Of a stretch of DNA of 64,000 nt, positions 54,972-64,000 are shown in pieces. The position numbers and the translations under genes are program-made. Numbering within the stretch: position 1 is the stretch's first letter; each line of letters opens with the position of its first letter. Source of the stretch: an uncultured Butyrivibrio sp. GTDB lineage: Bacteria > Bacillota > Clostridia > Lachnospirales > Lachnospiraceae. The notes under the pieces were generated by a model. It worked only from the letters and a program-made list of their open reading frames with translations. It did not search any database and was not told where the DNA came from. The DNA is taken from NCBI RefSeq assembly GCF_947169445.1, contig NZ_CAMVPU010000002.1, positions 1 through 64,000 of the forward strand. The letters are read 5' to 3'.

Positions 54972-55991
54972 ATGATCAAAGAAGCTATCGTAAAAATCGT
55001 AAACAAAGAAGACTTAACCTACACCGAAGCTTACACCGTAATGAATGAGATCATGAATGGTGAGACCACACCTACACAGAATGCTGCTTTTCTTTCAGCT
55101 CTTTCTACCAAAAGTGCAAGAGCTGAAACTACTGATGAAATCGCAGGTTGCGCTACTGCTATGAGGGAGCATGCAATTCCTGTAGAAACCGGAATGGATG
55201 TTTTCGAAATCGTAGGAACAGGCGGAGATAATGCTCACAGCTTCAATATTTCCACAACTTCTGCTCTTGTAGCTGCTGCAGGCGGAATGAAAGTTGCTAA
55301 ACATGGTAACAGAGCTGCTTCTTCAAAGTGCGGAACAGCTGATTGCCTTGAAGCCCTTGGTGTAAATATAGATCAGAGCCCTGAAAAGTGCGTTGAACTT
55401 CTTGAAAAGGCTGGAATGTGCTTCTTCTTTGCTCAGAAATATCACACTTCAATGAAATATGTTGGAGCCATCAGAAAAGAGCTTGGTTTCAGAACTGTTT
55501 TCAACATTCTCGGACCTCTCACAAATCCTGGAAAGCCTTCAATGCAGCTTCTTGGTGTTTATGATGATTATCTCATCATCCCTCTTGCACAGGTCCTTAT
55601 CAGTCTCGGCGTAAAAAGAGGAATGGTTGTATACGGACAGGATAAGCTTGATGAGATTTCAATGAGTTCACCAACTTCTATCTGCGAGATCAAGGATGGA
55701 TGGTATAAATCCTACACAATTACACCTGAAGAGTTTGGTTTTAAGACCTGTTCTAAAGAGGATCTTGTTGGTGGAACACCTCAGGAAAATGCTCAGATAA
55801 CAAAAGACATTCTTTCAGGAAAAGAGCGTGGTCCTAAGCGAGAAGCAGTTCTTTTAAATGCAGGAGCATCCCTTTACATAGGTGGAAAAGCAGAGAGCTT
55901 TTCTGATGGCGTTAAACTTGCAGCCGAAATCATTGATTCAGGCAAGGCAATGGAAACTCTAAGTAAATTGATTGAAGTTAGCAATTCATAA
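54972..55991 (+). CDS. trpD: Anthranilate phosphoribosyltransferase
   Basis: A 339-residue enzyme joining anthranilate to PRPP in tryptophan synthesis. [14 protein letters not shown] is the PRPP-binding loop, [21 protein letters not shown] the substrate loop, and [13 protein letters not shown] is typical. It is the first gene after the Trp T-box, with an AAAGGAGA site. trpE and trpG, which normally precede it, are not in the window. Confidence 0.97.
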   Translation: MIKEAIVKIVNKEDLTYTEAYTVMNEIMNGETTPTQNAAFLSALSTKSARAETTDEIAGCATAMREHAIPVETGMDVFEIVGTGGDNAHSFNISTTSALVAAAGGMKVAKHGNRAASSKCGTADCLEALGVNIDQSPEKCVELLEKAGMCFFFAQKYHTSMKYVGAIRKELGFRTVFNILGPLTNPGKPSMQLLGVYDDYLIIPLAQVLISLGVKRGMVVYGQDKLDEISMSSPTSICEIKDGWYKSYTITPEEFGFKTCSKEDLVGGTPQENAQITKDILSGKERGPKREAVLLNAGASLYIGGKAESFSDGVKLAAEIIDSGKAMETLSKLIEVSNS

Positions 55992-56023
55992 ACTATTTGT
56001 AATATTTTATCTGAGGACAAGAA

Positions 56024-56812
56024 ATGGGAAACGCAACAATCCTGGATCAGCTTGCTGATTACGCCAGATACAGAGTAAATGAATCAAAAAAGAAGCTGCC
56101 TTTTGAGGCGGTAAGACATGAAGCAGAAGATCTTCAAAAGGGACTTTTTGAATTTGAAAAGGCTTTAGCAAAGCCCGGGATTTCTTTTATCTGTGAATGT
56201 AAAAAGGCTTCTCCTTCAAAAGGTCTTATTGCTCCCGATTTTCCTTACCTTGATATAGCTAAGGAATACGAGGAAGCTGGAGCTGACTGTATTTCCGTAC
56301 TTACTGAGCCCAAGTGGTTTCTTGGAGCAGACAAATTTTTACAGGAAATAGCTGAAAGCGTCAAAGTTCCATGTATACGAAAAGACTTTACAGTTGATGA
56401 GTATATGATCTATGAGGCTAAGGTTCTTGGAGCAAAGGCTGTTCTTCTGATATGTTCCATTTTGGAAAAGAGTCAGATTAAAGAGTATATCAGCATTTGT
56501 GATGAACTTGGATTATCAGCTCTTGTGGAAGCACACGATGAAAAAGAAATAGAAACAGCATTGGATGTTTCAGCAAGAATAATCGGTGTAAACAACCGTA
56601 ACCTAAAGGACTTTAAGGTTGATACCGGTAACAGTAAAAGGCTCCGCAATATGGTTCCTCAGGATATCGTATTTGTTTCCGAAAGCGGAGTTAGGTCTGT
56701 AGATGATATAAAGGCAATCAAGGACTTCGGTGCAGATGCTGTTCTGATCGGAGAAATGCTGATGAGATCGCCTGATAAGAAATCATTGTTAAAAGACCTG
56801 CGACTTGCCTGA
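56024..56812 (+). CDS. trpC: Indole-3-glycerol phosphate synthase
   Basis: A 262-residue TIM-barrel enzyme that closes CdRP to indole-3-glycerol phosphate. ICECKKASPSKGLI (Glu, Lys), IRKDFTVDEYMIYEAK (Lys), VNNRNLKDF and VSESGVRS are the active-site segments. It lies 32 bp after trpD. Confidence 0.97.
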   Translation: MGNATILDQLADYARYRVNESKKKLPFEAVRHEAEDLQKGLFEFEKALAKPGISFICECKKASPSKGLIAPDFPYLDIAKEYEEAGADCISVLTEPKWFLGADKFLQEIAESVKVPCIRKDFTVDEYMIYEAKVLGAKAVLLICSILEKSQIKEYISICDELGLSALVEAHDEKEIETALDVSARIIGVNNRNLKDFKVDTGNSKRLRNMVPQDIVFVSESGVRSVDDIKAIKDFGADAVLIGEMLMRSPDKKSLLKDLRLA

Positions 56813-56889
56813 TTAATAAATAATCACAATTAAGCAGATTACATACAATGAATAAAGCAGATATTAATATGTGAGGTTAACCTTCTCTT

Positions 56890-57558
56890 ATGACAAAAGT
56901 AAAAATGTGCGGCCTGTACAGGGACGAAGACATACAGGCCGCCAACCTGGTTCATCCCGACTACATAGGATTTGTCTTTTATAAAAAAAGTCACCGTAAC
57001 GTTGATATTGATACAGCTTTTAGGCTAAAAAGCAAGTTGGACACTTCAATAAAAGCTGTTGGTGTATTTGTTAATGAAGATATTTCTTTTATCAAAGAAC
57101 TGGTTGATAAAAAAATCATTGATATGATTCAATTACACGGTAATGAAGACGAAGCCTATATTTCAAAGCTGCGAAACATAATTGATAATCCTGATGTTCA
57201 AATTATCAAAGCAGCTATTATTAAATCCGAGGATGACTTTGCAAAATATCCTGATTTAATAAAAAAGTCTATTTCTGAAAGCTCTAGTGTTCCGGATTGT
57301 GTAAATAACATCAACGCAGATTATTACCTCTTAGATTCAGGAATGGGAAGCGGTAGTTCTTTTAACTGGGACTTAATAATTGATACTAATAAGCCAATTT
57401 TCCTTGCCGGTGGACTTGACTGCGAGAACATTTCAGAGGCCTTAAAAAAGGTTAAGCCTTATGCAGTAGATGTAAGCTCCGGAATTGAAACTGATAAGGT
57501 AAAAGATTTAGAGAAGATGAAAAGTTTTATGAACCTAGTAAAGACTGCAGAAAACTAG
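56890..57558 (+). CDS. trpF: Phosphoribosylanthranilate isomerase
   Basis: A 222-residue TIM-barrel isomerase converting PRA to CdRP. The general base Cys7 (VKMCGL), IQLHGNE and the general acid Asp in LLDSGMGSGSSFNW are present, as is the phosphate loop AGGLDCENI. It is somewhat longer than typical because of an insertion around SESSSVPDCVNNIN. trpC and trpF are separate genes here, not fused. Confidence 0.95.
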   Translation: MTKVKMCGLYRDEDIQAANLVHPDYIGFVFYKKSHRNVDIDTAFRLKSKLDTSIKAVGVFVNEDISFIKELVDKKIIDMIQLHGNEDEAYISKLRNIIDNPDVQIIKAAIIKSEDDFAKYPDLIKKSISESSSVPDCVNNINADYYLLDSGMGSGSSFNWDLIIDTNKPIFLAGGLDCENISEALKKVKPYAVDVSSGIETDKVKDLEKMKSFMNLVKTAEN

Positions 57559-57633
57559 TTTTTAATGTTTATCATTACTGACATAAGTATTCTATAGAAT
57601 TAAGTTTTTTGATTTTCACAGAGGAGATTTATT

Positions 57634-58824
57634 ATGAGTAATTCAAAAGGAAGATTCGGTGTACATGGAGGACAATATATTCCAGAAACACTTATGAATG
57701 CGGTTATTGAGCTTGAAAAAGCCTATGATCATTACAAGAATGATCCTGAATTCAACAGAGAGTTAAATGAACTTCTTAATGAATATGCAGGAAGGCCTTC
57801 AAGGCTTTACTATGCCGAGAAAATGACCAAAGACCTTGGTGGAGCCAAGATATATCTTAAGCGTGAGGACTTAAACCACACAGGTGCTCACAAGATTAAC
57901 AATGTTCTTGGTCAGGCTCTTCTTGCAAAAAAGATGGGAAAAACAAGGCTTATTGCTGAAACCGGCGCAGGTCAGCATGGCGTTGCAACTGCTACAGCTG
58001 CAGCTCTCATGGGAATGGAATGTGTCGTTTTCATGGGCGAAGAGGATACCAAGAGACAGGCCCTTAACGTTTATAAGATGAAACTACTTGGGGCAGAAGT
58101 TATTCCTGTAACTACAGGAACTGCAACATTAAAGGATGCTGTATCAGAGGCCATGAGAGAATGGACCTCACGTATAGATGATACTCATTATTGCCTTGGA
58201 TCTGTAATGGGACCTCATCCATTTCCTACAATTGTTCGTGATTTTCAGGCTGTTATCTCAAAAGAAATCAAAGAACAGATGCTTGAAAAAGAGGGAAGGC
58301 TTCCGGATACAGTTATTGCCTGCGTAGGCGGTGGTTCTAATGCAATCGGTACCTTCTATAATTTCATTGAGGATGAATCAGTTCAGCTCATTGGATGTGA
58401 AGCAGCCGGCCGCGGAATAGATACTTTTGAAACTGCTGCAACTATCAATACAGGAAGACTTGGTATTTTCCATGGAATGAAGTCCTATTTCTGCCAGGAT
58501 GAATATGGTCAGATTGCTCCTGTTTATTCTATTTCAGCTGGACTTGATTATCCGGGAATCGGACCTGAGCATGCTTACCTCCACGATATTCACAGAGCGG
58601 AATATGTCGCAATTACTGATGATGAAGCAGTTAATGCTTTTGAATATCTTTCAAAGACTGAAGGTATTATTCCTGCTATAGAATCATCCCATGCACTTGC
58701 TTACGCTATGAAAATCGCACCTAAGATGGATAAAGACAAGATCATTGTTGTTACTATTTCCGGAAGAGGTGACAAGGACTGCGCTGCAATCGCCCGCTAC
58801 CGTGGACAGTTAATCGAGGAATAA
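57634..58824 (+). CDS. trpB: Tryptophan synthase beta chain
   Basis: A 396-residue PLP enzyme condensing indole with serine. The Schiff-base Lys87 is in [20 protein letters not shown] carries the catalytic Glu, and [12 protein letters not shown] is the PLP-phosphate loop. [16 protein letters not shown] at the start marks a TrpB1-type enzyme that pairs with TrpA. Confidence 0.98.
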   Translation: MSNSKGRFGVHGGQYIPETLMNAVIELEKAYDHYKNDPEFNRELNELLNEYAGRPSRLYYAEKMTKDLGGAKIYLKREDLNHTGAHKINNVLGQALLAKKMGKTRLIAETGAGQHGVATATAAALMGMECVVFMGEEDTKRQALNVYKMKLLGAEVIPVTTGTATLKDAVSEAMREWTSRIDDTHYCLGSVMGPHPFPTIVRDFQAVISKEIKEQMLEKEGRLPDTVIACVGGGSNAIGTFYNFIEDESVQLIGCEAAGRGIDTFETAATINTGRLGIFHGMKSYFCQDEYGQIAPVYSISAGLDYPGIGPEHAYLHDIHRAEYVAITDDEAVNAFEYLSKTEGIIPAIESSHALAYAMKIAPKMDKDKIIVVTISGRGDKDCAAIARYRGQLIEE

Positions 58825-58865
58825 AGAAAAGAATTTTCATTTATTATCTTAAGGAGTAAAACATT

Positions 58866-59633
58866 ATGAGCAATATAAAGAAAGCTTTTGAAAACGGCAA
58901 AGCCTTTATAGCATTTATCACCTGCGGAGATCCGGATTTAGATACTACCAAAAAAGCTGTCATAGCAGCAGTTGAAGGGGGAGCAGATTTAATAGAACTT
59001 GGTATTCCTTTTTCAGATCCAACTGCTGAAGGTCCTGTAATCCAGGGTGCTAACCTCAGAGCTCTGTCAGGTGGAGTTACTACCGATAAAATTTTTGATT
59101 TTGTTGTAGATTTAAGAAAAGAAGTCTCTGTTCCAATGGTATTTATGACATATGCAAATGTTGTTTATTCTTATGGTTCAGAAAAATTCATCAGTAAATG
59201 TAAAGAGATTGGAATGGATGGTCTCATTCTTCCTGACCTTCCATTTGAAGAAAAAGAAGAGTTTGAAGATATTTGCAGTAAATACGATATCGATCTTGTG
59301 TCCCTTATTGCACCTACTTCTGCAAACAGAATCGCTATGATTGCCAGTCAGGCGAAAGGATTTATCTATGTTGTATCAAGCCTTGGAGTAACAGGTACCA
59401 GAAGTTCAATTACTACTGACCTGGATTCTATTGTAAAGGTGATTCGTGAAAACACTGATGTTCCTTGCGCAATAGGCTTTGGAATTTCAACTCCTGAACA
59501 GGCAGCCAAAATGTCATCAATCTCCGATGGTGCTATAGTTGGCTCTGCTATAATCAAGTTACTTGAAAAACATGGTAAGGATGCACCTATTTACATCAAA
59601 GACTATGTAAAATCAATGACAGCTGCAATGTAA
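58866..59633 (+). CDS. trpA: Tryptophan synthase alpha chain
   Basis: A 255-residue TIM-barrel subunit releasing indole from indole-3-glycerol phosphate. Catalytic Glu44 is in LIELGIPFSDP. The second catalytic acid, Asp60 in E. coli (ADGP), is Glu55 here (TAEGP). VSSLGVTGTRSS and GFGISTPEQ bind the phosphate. The last codons form part of the operon's terminator. Confidence 0.97.
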   Translation: MSNIKKAFENGKAFIAFITCGDPDLDTTKKAVIAAVEGGADLIELGIPFSDPTAEGPVIQGANLRALSGGVTTDKIFDFVVDLRKEVSVPMVFMTYANVVYSYGSEKFISKCKEIGMDGLILPDLPFEEKEEFEDICSKYDIDLVSLIAPTSANRIAMIASQAKGFIYVVSSLGVTGTRSSITTDLDSIVKVIRENTDVPCAIGFGISTPEQAAKMSSISDGAIVGSAIIKLLEKHGKDAPIYIKDYVKSMTAAM

Positions 59634-59657
59634 TCATTGCAGCTGCCTTATTTTTTG
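59620..59657. terminator. trp operon terminator overlapping the trpA and GGDEF stop codons
   Basis: An 11-bp stem from 59620-59630 to 59635-59645 (core AGCTGCAATG) with loop TAAT contains the trpA stop. CCTTATTTTTT follows on + and ATTTT on -. Confidence 0.85.
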
Positions 59658-61085
59658 TAAGTTCTCATCAGTTTCTTTTAACATTTCACGAAGTGACAGA
59701 TTCTCATCATATCCAAATTCACAGATAGAATATTTAAGATGATTCATATACCTGCTGGATTCAGAGAGAAGCTTCGCATTCTGATTAGACATTTCCTGTC
59801 TGAAATTATCAGCTTTTCCTTCTTCATCAGTAATCTGTATTACAGCAAATTCATCACCACGGATTCTTCCATAAATACATCCTTCAAATACTTCTTCCAA
59901 AATAGCGGATATTTTTCTGACAGCTCTGTCACCTTCTTCATGACCATACATGGAATTAATTCCCTTTAATGATTCCATGTAAATATATGCTACAATTGCG
60001 CATTTTCCGGGCTTAAAGTTCTCCTTAAGCAAATCATAAGCCTTTGCGAAAAAGCCTCTTCTGTTGAGGCCTCCTGTAAGGTAGTCCTGATCACCGATAT
60101 GATCAAGAACAGAGTCATCTCTGGCAAGTTCCTGCTGAACTTCATATAGTTCTTTATTTGTTTTCTTAAGTTCTTTTTCAAGATATGAAACCCTTGAAAC
60201 ACCTGTAACTATACTTAGGAGACTTTCAAAGAAATAATCTGTAAGCATACCTTCTGAAAAACCAGTTAGTAAGAGTCCCAGCTGATATTCACCAACATAT
60301 AATGCTCCAGCTATAAACACATTTGAATGTCCCTTGAAAGAATTTGCAGTTATTTCTGCTGTATTTGTCACTCTCTCAGAAGGTTCATATTCAGTAATAT
60401 GACCATTATAAAGATTTGCTTTAATAGTTATCTTCTCAGGCTTTTTCCACCAGTACTTAATAGTGTTCCTGACCTTATTATCATAAAGCAAAACCTGACA
60501 GTTTTTTATACCATCATCAGCAAGAATCCGGGCGAATACATCATAAGCCTTCTCAGAAGGATATTTCTGTAAAAGAAGCTTATTACTTATCTTTAAGAGA
60601 TAAGCTAATGATTCAAGTGCATCTTTTTCAACATAATTGAAGCTTTTTGCTTCCTGGTTAGCTGGAAGTTTTTTATTTTCTGCATAGAAGATTGCATCAC
60701 AAACAGCTTCATAACCAATCTGTTCAAACTGCTCATGATCATTTTCAACAGAATTGATACAATCAAAACCTTCCTGCGGAGTAATCGTAAGAAGCGGTAT
60801 TCCTTCAAATTTCTTTAGAAGAGCCTCTTTCTTAAGAATCGGAACATTTTTTCCTATTCTATCAATATCAACTATCAAGACATCAAAAGAAAAATCTGCT
60901 GCGTAATCAAAAATTGCAGTCTTCTGATAACTATATGAGTTATCATCACTCTTTTCACTAACAAGATATCCTCCTGGCATAATACAAAGGTTTACATCTT
61001 TATCCTTTGCTGCCTGGCTGGCACCTATACATATTTTTTTAACTTCTCTGTCTTCAAGTTCAGATATCAACAGTCCGATGTTCAT
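59634..61085 (-). CDS. LacI-like sensor / degenerate GGDEF protein
   Basis: The start at 61085 (MNIGLLISELEDREV) is chosen because GAGG sits at fit distance and it begins the domain; a longer start at 61121 is possible. Residues about 1-150 resemble the periplasmic-binding/LacI ligand fold. A middle region follows, then a short coiled coil (YLEKELKKTNKELYEVQQEL), then a GGDEF domain (about 345-480). The signature is RGDEF, and the metal-site segment reads YMESLKGINSMYGHEEGD where active cyclases have D-x-D-x-F-K...ND. Loss of the first Asp suggests weak or no c-di-GMP synthesis. Confidence 0.85.
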   Translation of the reverse strand: MNIGLLISELEDREVKKICIGASQAAKDKDVNLCIMPGGYLVSEKSDDNSYSYQKTAIFDYAADFSFDVLIVDIDRIGKNVPILKKEALLKKFEGIPLLTITPQEGFDCINSVENDHEQFEQIGYEAVCDAIFYAENKKLPANQEAKSFNYVEKDALESLAYLLKISNKLLLQKYPSEKAYDVFARILADDGIKNCQVLLYDNKVRNTIKYWWKKPEKITIKANLYNGHITEYEPSERVTNTAEITANSFKGHSNVFIAGALYVGEYQLGLLLTGFSEGMLTDYFFESLLSIVTGVSRVSYLEKELKKTNKELYEVQQELARDDSVLDHIGDQDYLTGGLNRRGFFAKAYDLLKENFKPGKCAIVAYIYMESLKGINSMYGHEEGDRAVRKISAILEEVFEGCIYGRIRGDEFAVIQITDEEGKADNFRQEMSNQNAKLLSESSRYMNHLKYSICEFGYDENLSLREMLKETDENLQKIRQLQ

Positions 61086-61130
61086 TGGCCCCTCATTCCT
61101 CTGAATAATATCCACTGCCATGATTATTTA

Positions 61131-61162
61131 TATAAAGAGCAGCCTACCGACTGCTCTTTATA
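61131..61162 (-). terminator. Hairpin downstream of gyrA
   Basis: TATAAAGAGCAG (61131-61142) pairs perfectly with CTGCTCTTTATA (61151-61162). It lies 5 bp past the gyrA stop. The following T tract on minus is weak. Confidence 0.65.
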
Positions 61163-61166
61163 CAAT

Positions 61167-63770
61167 TTATTCTTCATTTTCTTCAGTATCTATAATTTCT
61201 TCTTCAACTTCTTCTGAAATTTTTTCTTCTACTTCCTCAGGAACATCATCTATATTATCGATATCATGATCACCATCAGAAATCTTTTCTCTTACCTTTG
61301 CAATCTGTGCAACAGTAACTCCCTTATCAAGATTGATCATCTTGACACCTGATGTTACTCTGCCGTGAATTGTTATCTCATCCATACGAAGCTGGATAAT
61401 AACTCCGGCATTAGTAATCATCATAATTTCATTATCATCGTTAACAGCTTTAACGCCTATAACGCTTCCTGTTTTCTCAGTTATCTTGTAACACTTTACT
61501 CCCTTACCACCTCTAAACTGACTGTGGAATTCTTCAAGTGTTGTTCTCTTTCCATAACCTTTTTCAGAAACGATAAGAAGTGAATCTCCCTGGGTATTAA
61601 GCTGCATTCCAACGATTTCATCGGTATCATCGAGCATCATTCCTCGAACACCGATAGAAGATCTGCTTGTGGAACGAACATCATTCTCATCGAAATGGAT
61701 ACACATTCCGTTCTTGGTAACAAGGAATACTTCTGCATCCTTACTTACAGTCTTTACCTCAATGAGCTCATCATCATCGCGGAGTGTAATAGCTGCAAGT
61801 CCTGTTTTTCTCACATTTGAGAAATCTGTGATAGGAGTCTTCTTTACAGTTCCTTTCTTGGTTACCATAAAGAGGCTCTTTTCCTCATCCTCAAAACTCT
61901 TAACAGGGATCATAGCAGATATCTTCTCACCCGGAGCAAGCTGAAGGAGGTTTACAATTGCCATTCCTCTTGAAGTTCTGGATGCCTCAGGAATCTGGTA
62001 TGCCTTAAGTCTGTATACACGTCCGGTATTGGTAAAGAACATGACATAATTGTGTGTTGTAGTCATAAGGATATCTTCTACAAAATCATTATCGATAGTG
62101 GTGATACCCTTGATTCCTTTACCGCCACGATTCTGTGACTTGAAGTTATCAATTGACATTCTCTTTATATATCCAAGATTTGTCATTGCGATAACAGTGT
62201 TTACATTAGGAATAAGATCCTCTGTGTCGATGTCTGAATCGTCATGTCCAATCTGAGACTTTCTGTCATCACCATATTTAGCTGAAATCTCAGTAATCTC
62301 GGTTCTTATTACACCAAGTAAAACTTTTCTATCTGCAAGAATAGCCTTTAATTCCTCAATTCTCTTAAGAAGCTCTGCGTGCTCCTGTTCAAGCTTGTCT
62401 CTTTCCAAGCCTGTCAGAGTACGAAGTCTCATATCTACAATTGCCTGTGCCTGAACATCTGAAAGGCCAAATCTTCCCATCAACTGTTCCTTAGCAAGAG
62501 CAACTGTTTCACTGCCTCTGATAATCTTGATTACTTCATCGATATTATCAAGTGCAATGAGTAATCCCTCTAAAATATGATTTCTTTCTTCTGCCTTGTT
62601 AAGATCATATTTGGTTCTTCTGGTTACAACTTCTTCCTGATGCTTAATGTAGTACTTAAGCATATCTACGATGTTGAGAACCTTGGGCTCATTATTAACA
62701 AGAGCAAGCATGATGATTCCAAAAGAATCCTGCATCTGAGTATGCTTATATAGTTTGTTGAGCATGATGTTAGGATTAACATCATTACGAAGCTCAATTA
62801 CAACACGCATACCTTCACGGTCGGATTCATCACGAAGGGCAGTAATACCATCAAGCTTTTTGAGCTTAACAAGTTCAGCAATCTTCGAAATCATATTTGC
62901 CTTATTTACAAGATACGGAAGCTCTGTTACAACGATTCTGTTCTTGCCGTTCTGCATAGGCTCTATATCTGTTACTGCACGTACTATAACCTTACCGCGG
63001 CCTGTTCTGTATGCTTCCTCGGCGCCTCTTGTTCCAAGAATAATACCACCTGTAGGGAAATCAGGAGCCTTGATGATCTCGAGAATCTCATCTATCTCAG
63101 TCTCTCTGTCTTCAAGAACTCTGTTATCAATCATTTTAACAACAGCATTAATTACTTCCCTTAAGTTATGAGGCGGTATATTAGTAGCCATACCAACCGC
63201 AATACCGGTTGTACCATTTACCAAAAGATTAGGATATCTGCTGGGAAGGATAGCAGGCTCTTTTTCCGTTTCATCAAAGTTAGGAACAAAGTCAACTGTA
63301 TCCTTGTTGATGTCGGCAATCATTTCCATAGAAATCTTGGTAAGTCTTGCCTCTGTGTATCGCATAGCAGCAGCGCCATCACCGTCCACAGAACCAAAGT
63401 TACCATGACCATCAACGAGACAATATCTCATTGACCATGGCTGAGCCATATTTACCAACGCACCATAGATAGAACTATCACCGTGTGGATGATATTTACC
63501 CATTGTATCACCGACGATACGCGCACACTTACGATGTGGCTTATCAGGGCCATTATTCAGCTCTATCATTGAATAAAGAATTCGTCTCTGAACCGGCTTA
63601 AGACCATCTCTTACATCCGGAAGAGCACGAGATGCAATAACACTCATGGCATAGTCAATATAATCTGACTCCATGGTTTTCTGAAGATCAACTTCTTTTA
63701 TTCTGTCGGTGGTCGTTTTATCAAAAACGTCATCTGGCATTTCATTGTTGATATTATTATTATCTGCCAT
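61167..63770 (-). CDS. gyrA: DNA gyrase subunit A
   Basis: An 867-residue subunit that cuts and rejoins DNA. Active-site Tyr138 is in [10 protein letters not shown]. The quinolone region reads [15 protein letters not shown], with Ser99 at the position of E. coli Ser83 and Gly103 at that of Asp87. The C-terminal domain has the GyrA-box-like [11 protein letters not shown], which distinguishes it from ParC, and ends in a Glu/Asp-rich tail. gyrB lies immediately upstream on the same strand. Confidence 0.96.
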   Translation of the reverse strand: MADNNNINNEMPDDVFDKTTTDRIKEVDLQKTMESDYIDYAMSVIASRALPDVRDGLKPVQRRILYSMIELNNGPDKPHRKCARIVGDTMGKYHPHGDSSIYGALVNMAQPWSMRYCLVDGHGNFGSVDGDGAAAMRYTEARLTKISMEMIADINKDTVDFVPNFDETEKEPAILPSRYPNLLVNGTTGIAVGMATNIPPHNLREVINAVVKMIDNRVLEDRETEIDEILEIIKAPDFPTGGIILGTRGAEEAYRTGRGKVIVRAVTDIEPMQNGKNRIVVTELPYLVNKANMISKIAELVKLKKLDGITALRDESDREGMRVVIELRNDVNPNIMLNKLYKHTQMQDSFGIIMLALVNNEPKVLNIVDMLKYYIKHQEEVVTRRTKYDLNKAEERNHILEGLLIALDNIDEVIKIIRGSETVALAKEQLMGRFGLSDVQAQAIVDMRLRTLTGLERDKLEQEHAELLKRIEELKAILADRKVLLGVIRTEITEISAKYGDDRKSQIGHDDSDIDTEDLIPNVNTVIAMTNLGYIKRMSIDNFKSQNRGGKGIKGITTIDNDFVEDILMTTTHNYVMFFTNTGRVYRLKAYQIPEASRTSRGMAIVNLLQLAPGEKISAMIPVKSFEDEEKSLFMVTKKGTVKKTPITDFSNVRKTGLAAITLRDDDELIEVKTVSKDAEVFLVTKNGMCIHFDENDVRSTSRSSIGVRGMMLDDTDEIVGMQLNTQGDSLLIVSEKGYGKRTTLEEFHSQFRGGKGVKCYKITEKTGSVIGVKAVNDDNEIMMITNAGVIIQLRMDEITIHGRVTSGVKMINLDKGVTVAQIAKVREKISDGDHDIDNIDDVPEEVEEKISEEVEEEIIDTEENEE

Positions 63771-63855
63771 TACCTTTTTCCCTTTATTTTGATATTCTTA
63801 CATACTTTTTCACCATGCTCTCAAATCAATATTATTCCTGCATGGCTCGTTATCT

Positions 63856-64000
63856 TTAGAAAATATCGATATTCTTAACGAACTTAGCGTTCTTTTCGAT
63901 AAATTCTCTTCTTGGTTCAACCTTATCGCCCATAAGAGTTGTAAATGTAACGTCAATATCAGATGATGATTCCTCATCCATATTTACGCGTAAAAGAACT
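63856..64000 (-). CDS. gyrB: DNA gyrase subunit B, C-terminal end only
   Basis: The 48 visible codons, ending at TAA (63856-63858), read in part [20 protein letters not shown], then [10 protein letters not shown]. The [14 protein letters not shown] segment is the conserved GyrB terminus. The rest lies beyond the window. It is 86 bp upstream of gyrA, the usual gyrB-gyrA order. Confidence 0.95.
   Translation of the reverse strand, partial: VLLRVNMDEESSSDIDVTFTTLMGDKVEPRREFIEKNAKFVKNIDIF

Overview
The window looks like chromosome from a low-GC, anaerobic, plant-fibre-degrading Lachnospiraceae bacterium, most likely Butyrivibrio or a close relative. The evidence is protein-level resemblance across the window, a GH51 arabinofuranosidase and a GH43 enzyme, rubredoxin-rubrerythrin oxidative defence, ferredoxin-type Fe-S proteins, TTG/ATG starts with strong AGGAGG sites, T-box control of trp, and gyrB-gyrA at the right edge. 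The genus is an inference from memory; no search was run.

Layout. 0-1.6 kb: end of a tRNA-Gly(TCC) gene, then a Fur/Zur-type box, a metal-permease-like gene and a Fur-family regulator. 1.6-4.1 kb: a low-complexity acidic lipoprotein, another lipoprotein and a DUF3810 membrane protein with an HExxH motif. 4.2-6.4 kb and 11.0-13.3 kb: two OmpR/histidine-kinase systems. 6.4-10.9 kb: DUF4956 plus a VTC-type polyphosphate polymerase, an O-antigen-ligase-like protein and an RluA-type pseudouridine synthase. 13.4-16.2 kb: GH43 enzyme and glucose-6-phosphate isomerase.

16.2-23.1 kb is the accessory island. It has two near-identical 1.1-kb direct repeats, each carrying an Rpn-type PD-(D/E)XK gene and a structured leader. 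Between them are an AT-rich GT-C-like membrane protein, a decayed and an intact copy of an XRE repressor gene with palindromic leaders. A 69-aa peptide and an XRE-Uma2 fusion lie just beyond the second repeat.

23.2-47.2 kb is mostly housekeeping: luxS, rubrerythrin, an AGCS symporter, an RpiR regulator, mtnN, murG, an MBOAT/SGNH acetylation pair, DUF3160, surE, an Fe-S aldo-keto reductase, esterases, a MATE exporter, GH51, an AEC transporter and exonuclease III. 47.4-50.5 kb pairs a solute-binding lipoprotein with a chemoreceptor and has no permease.

50.5-54.4 kb holds the most interesting regulatory system: a promoter, a 25-codon leader peptide and four mutually complementary segments ending in an intrinsic terminator, placed ahead of a heterodimeric ABC exporter. 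This is a textbook ribosome-mediated attenuator layout. 54.5-59.6 kb is a Trp T-box followed by a second terminator and trpD-C-F-B-A, without trpE or trpG. 59.6-64.0 kb holds a degenerate GGDEF sensor, gyrA and the end of gyrB.

Dispersed repeats also occur: a 36-bp hairpin appears at 4912 and, inverted with one mismatch, at 25456 inside a larger structured intergenic element.
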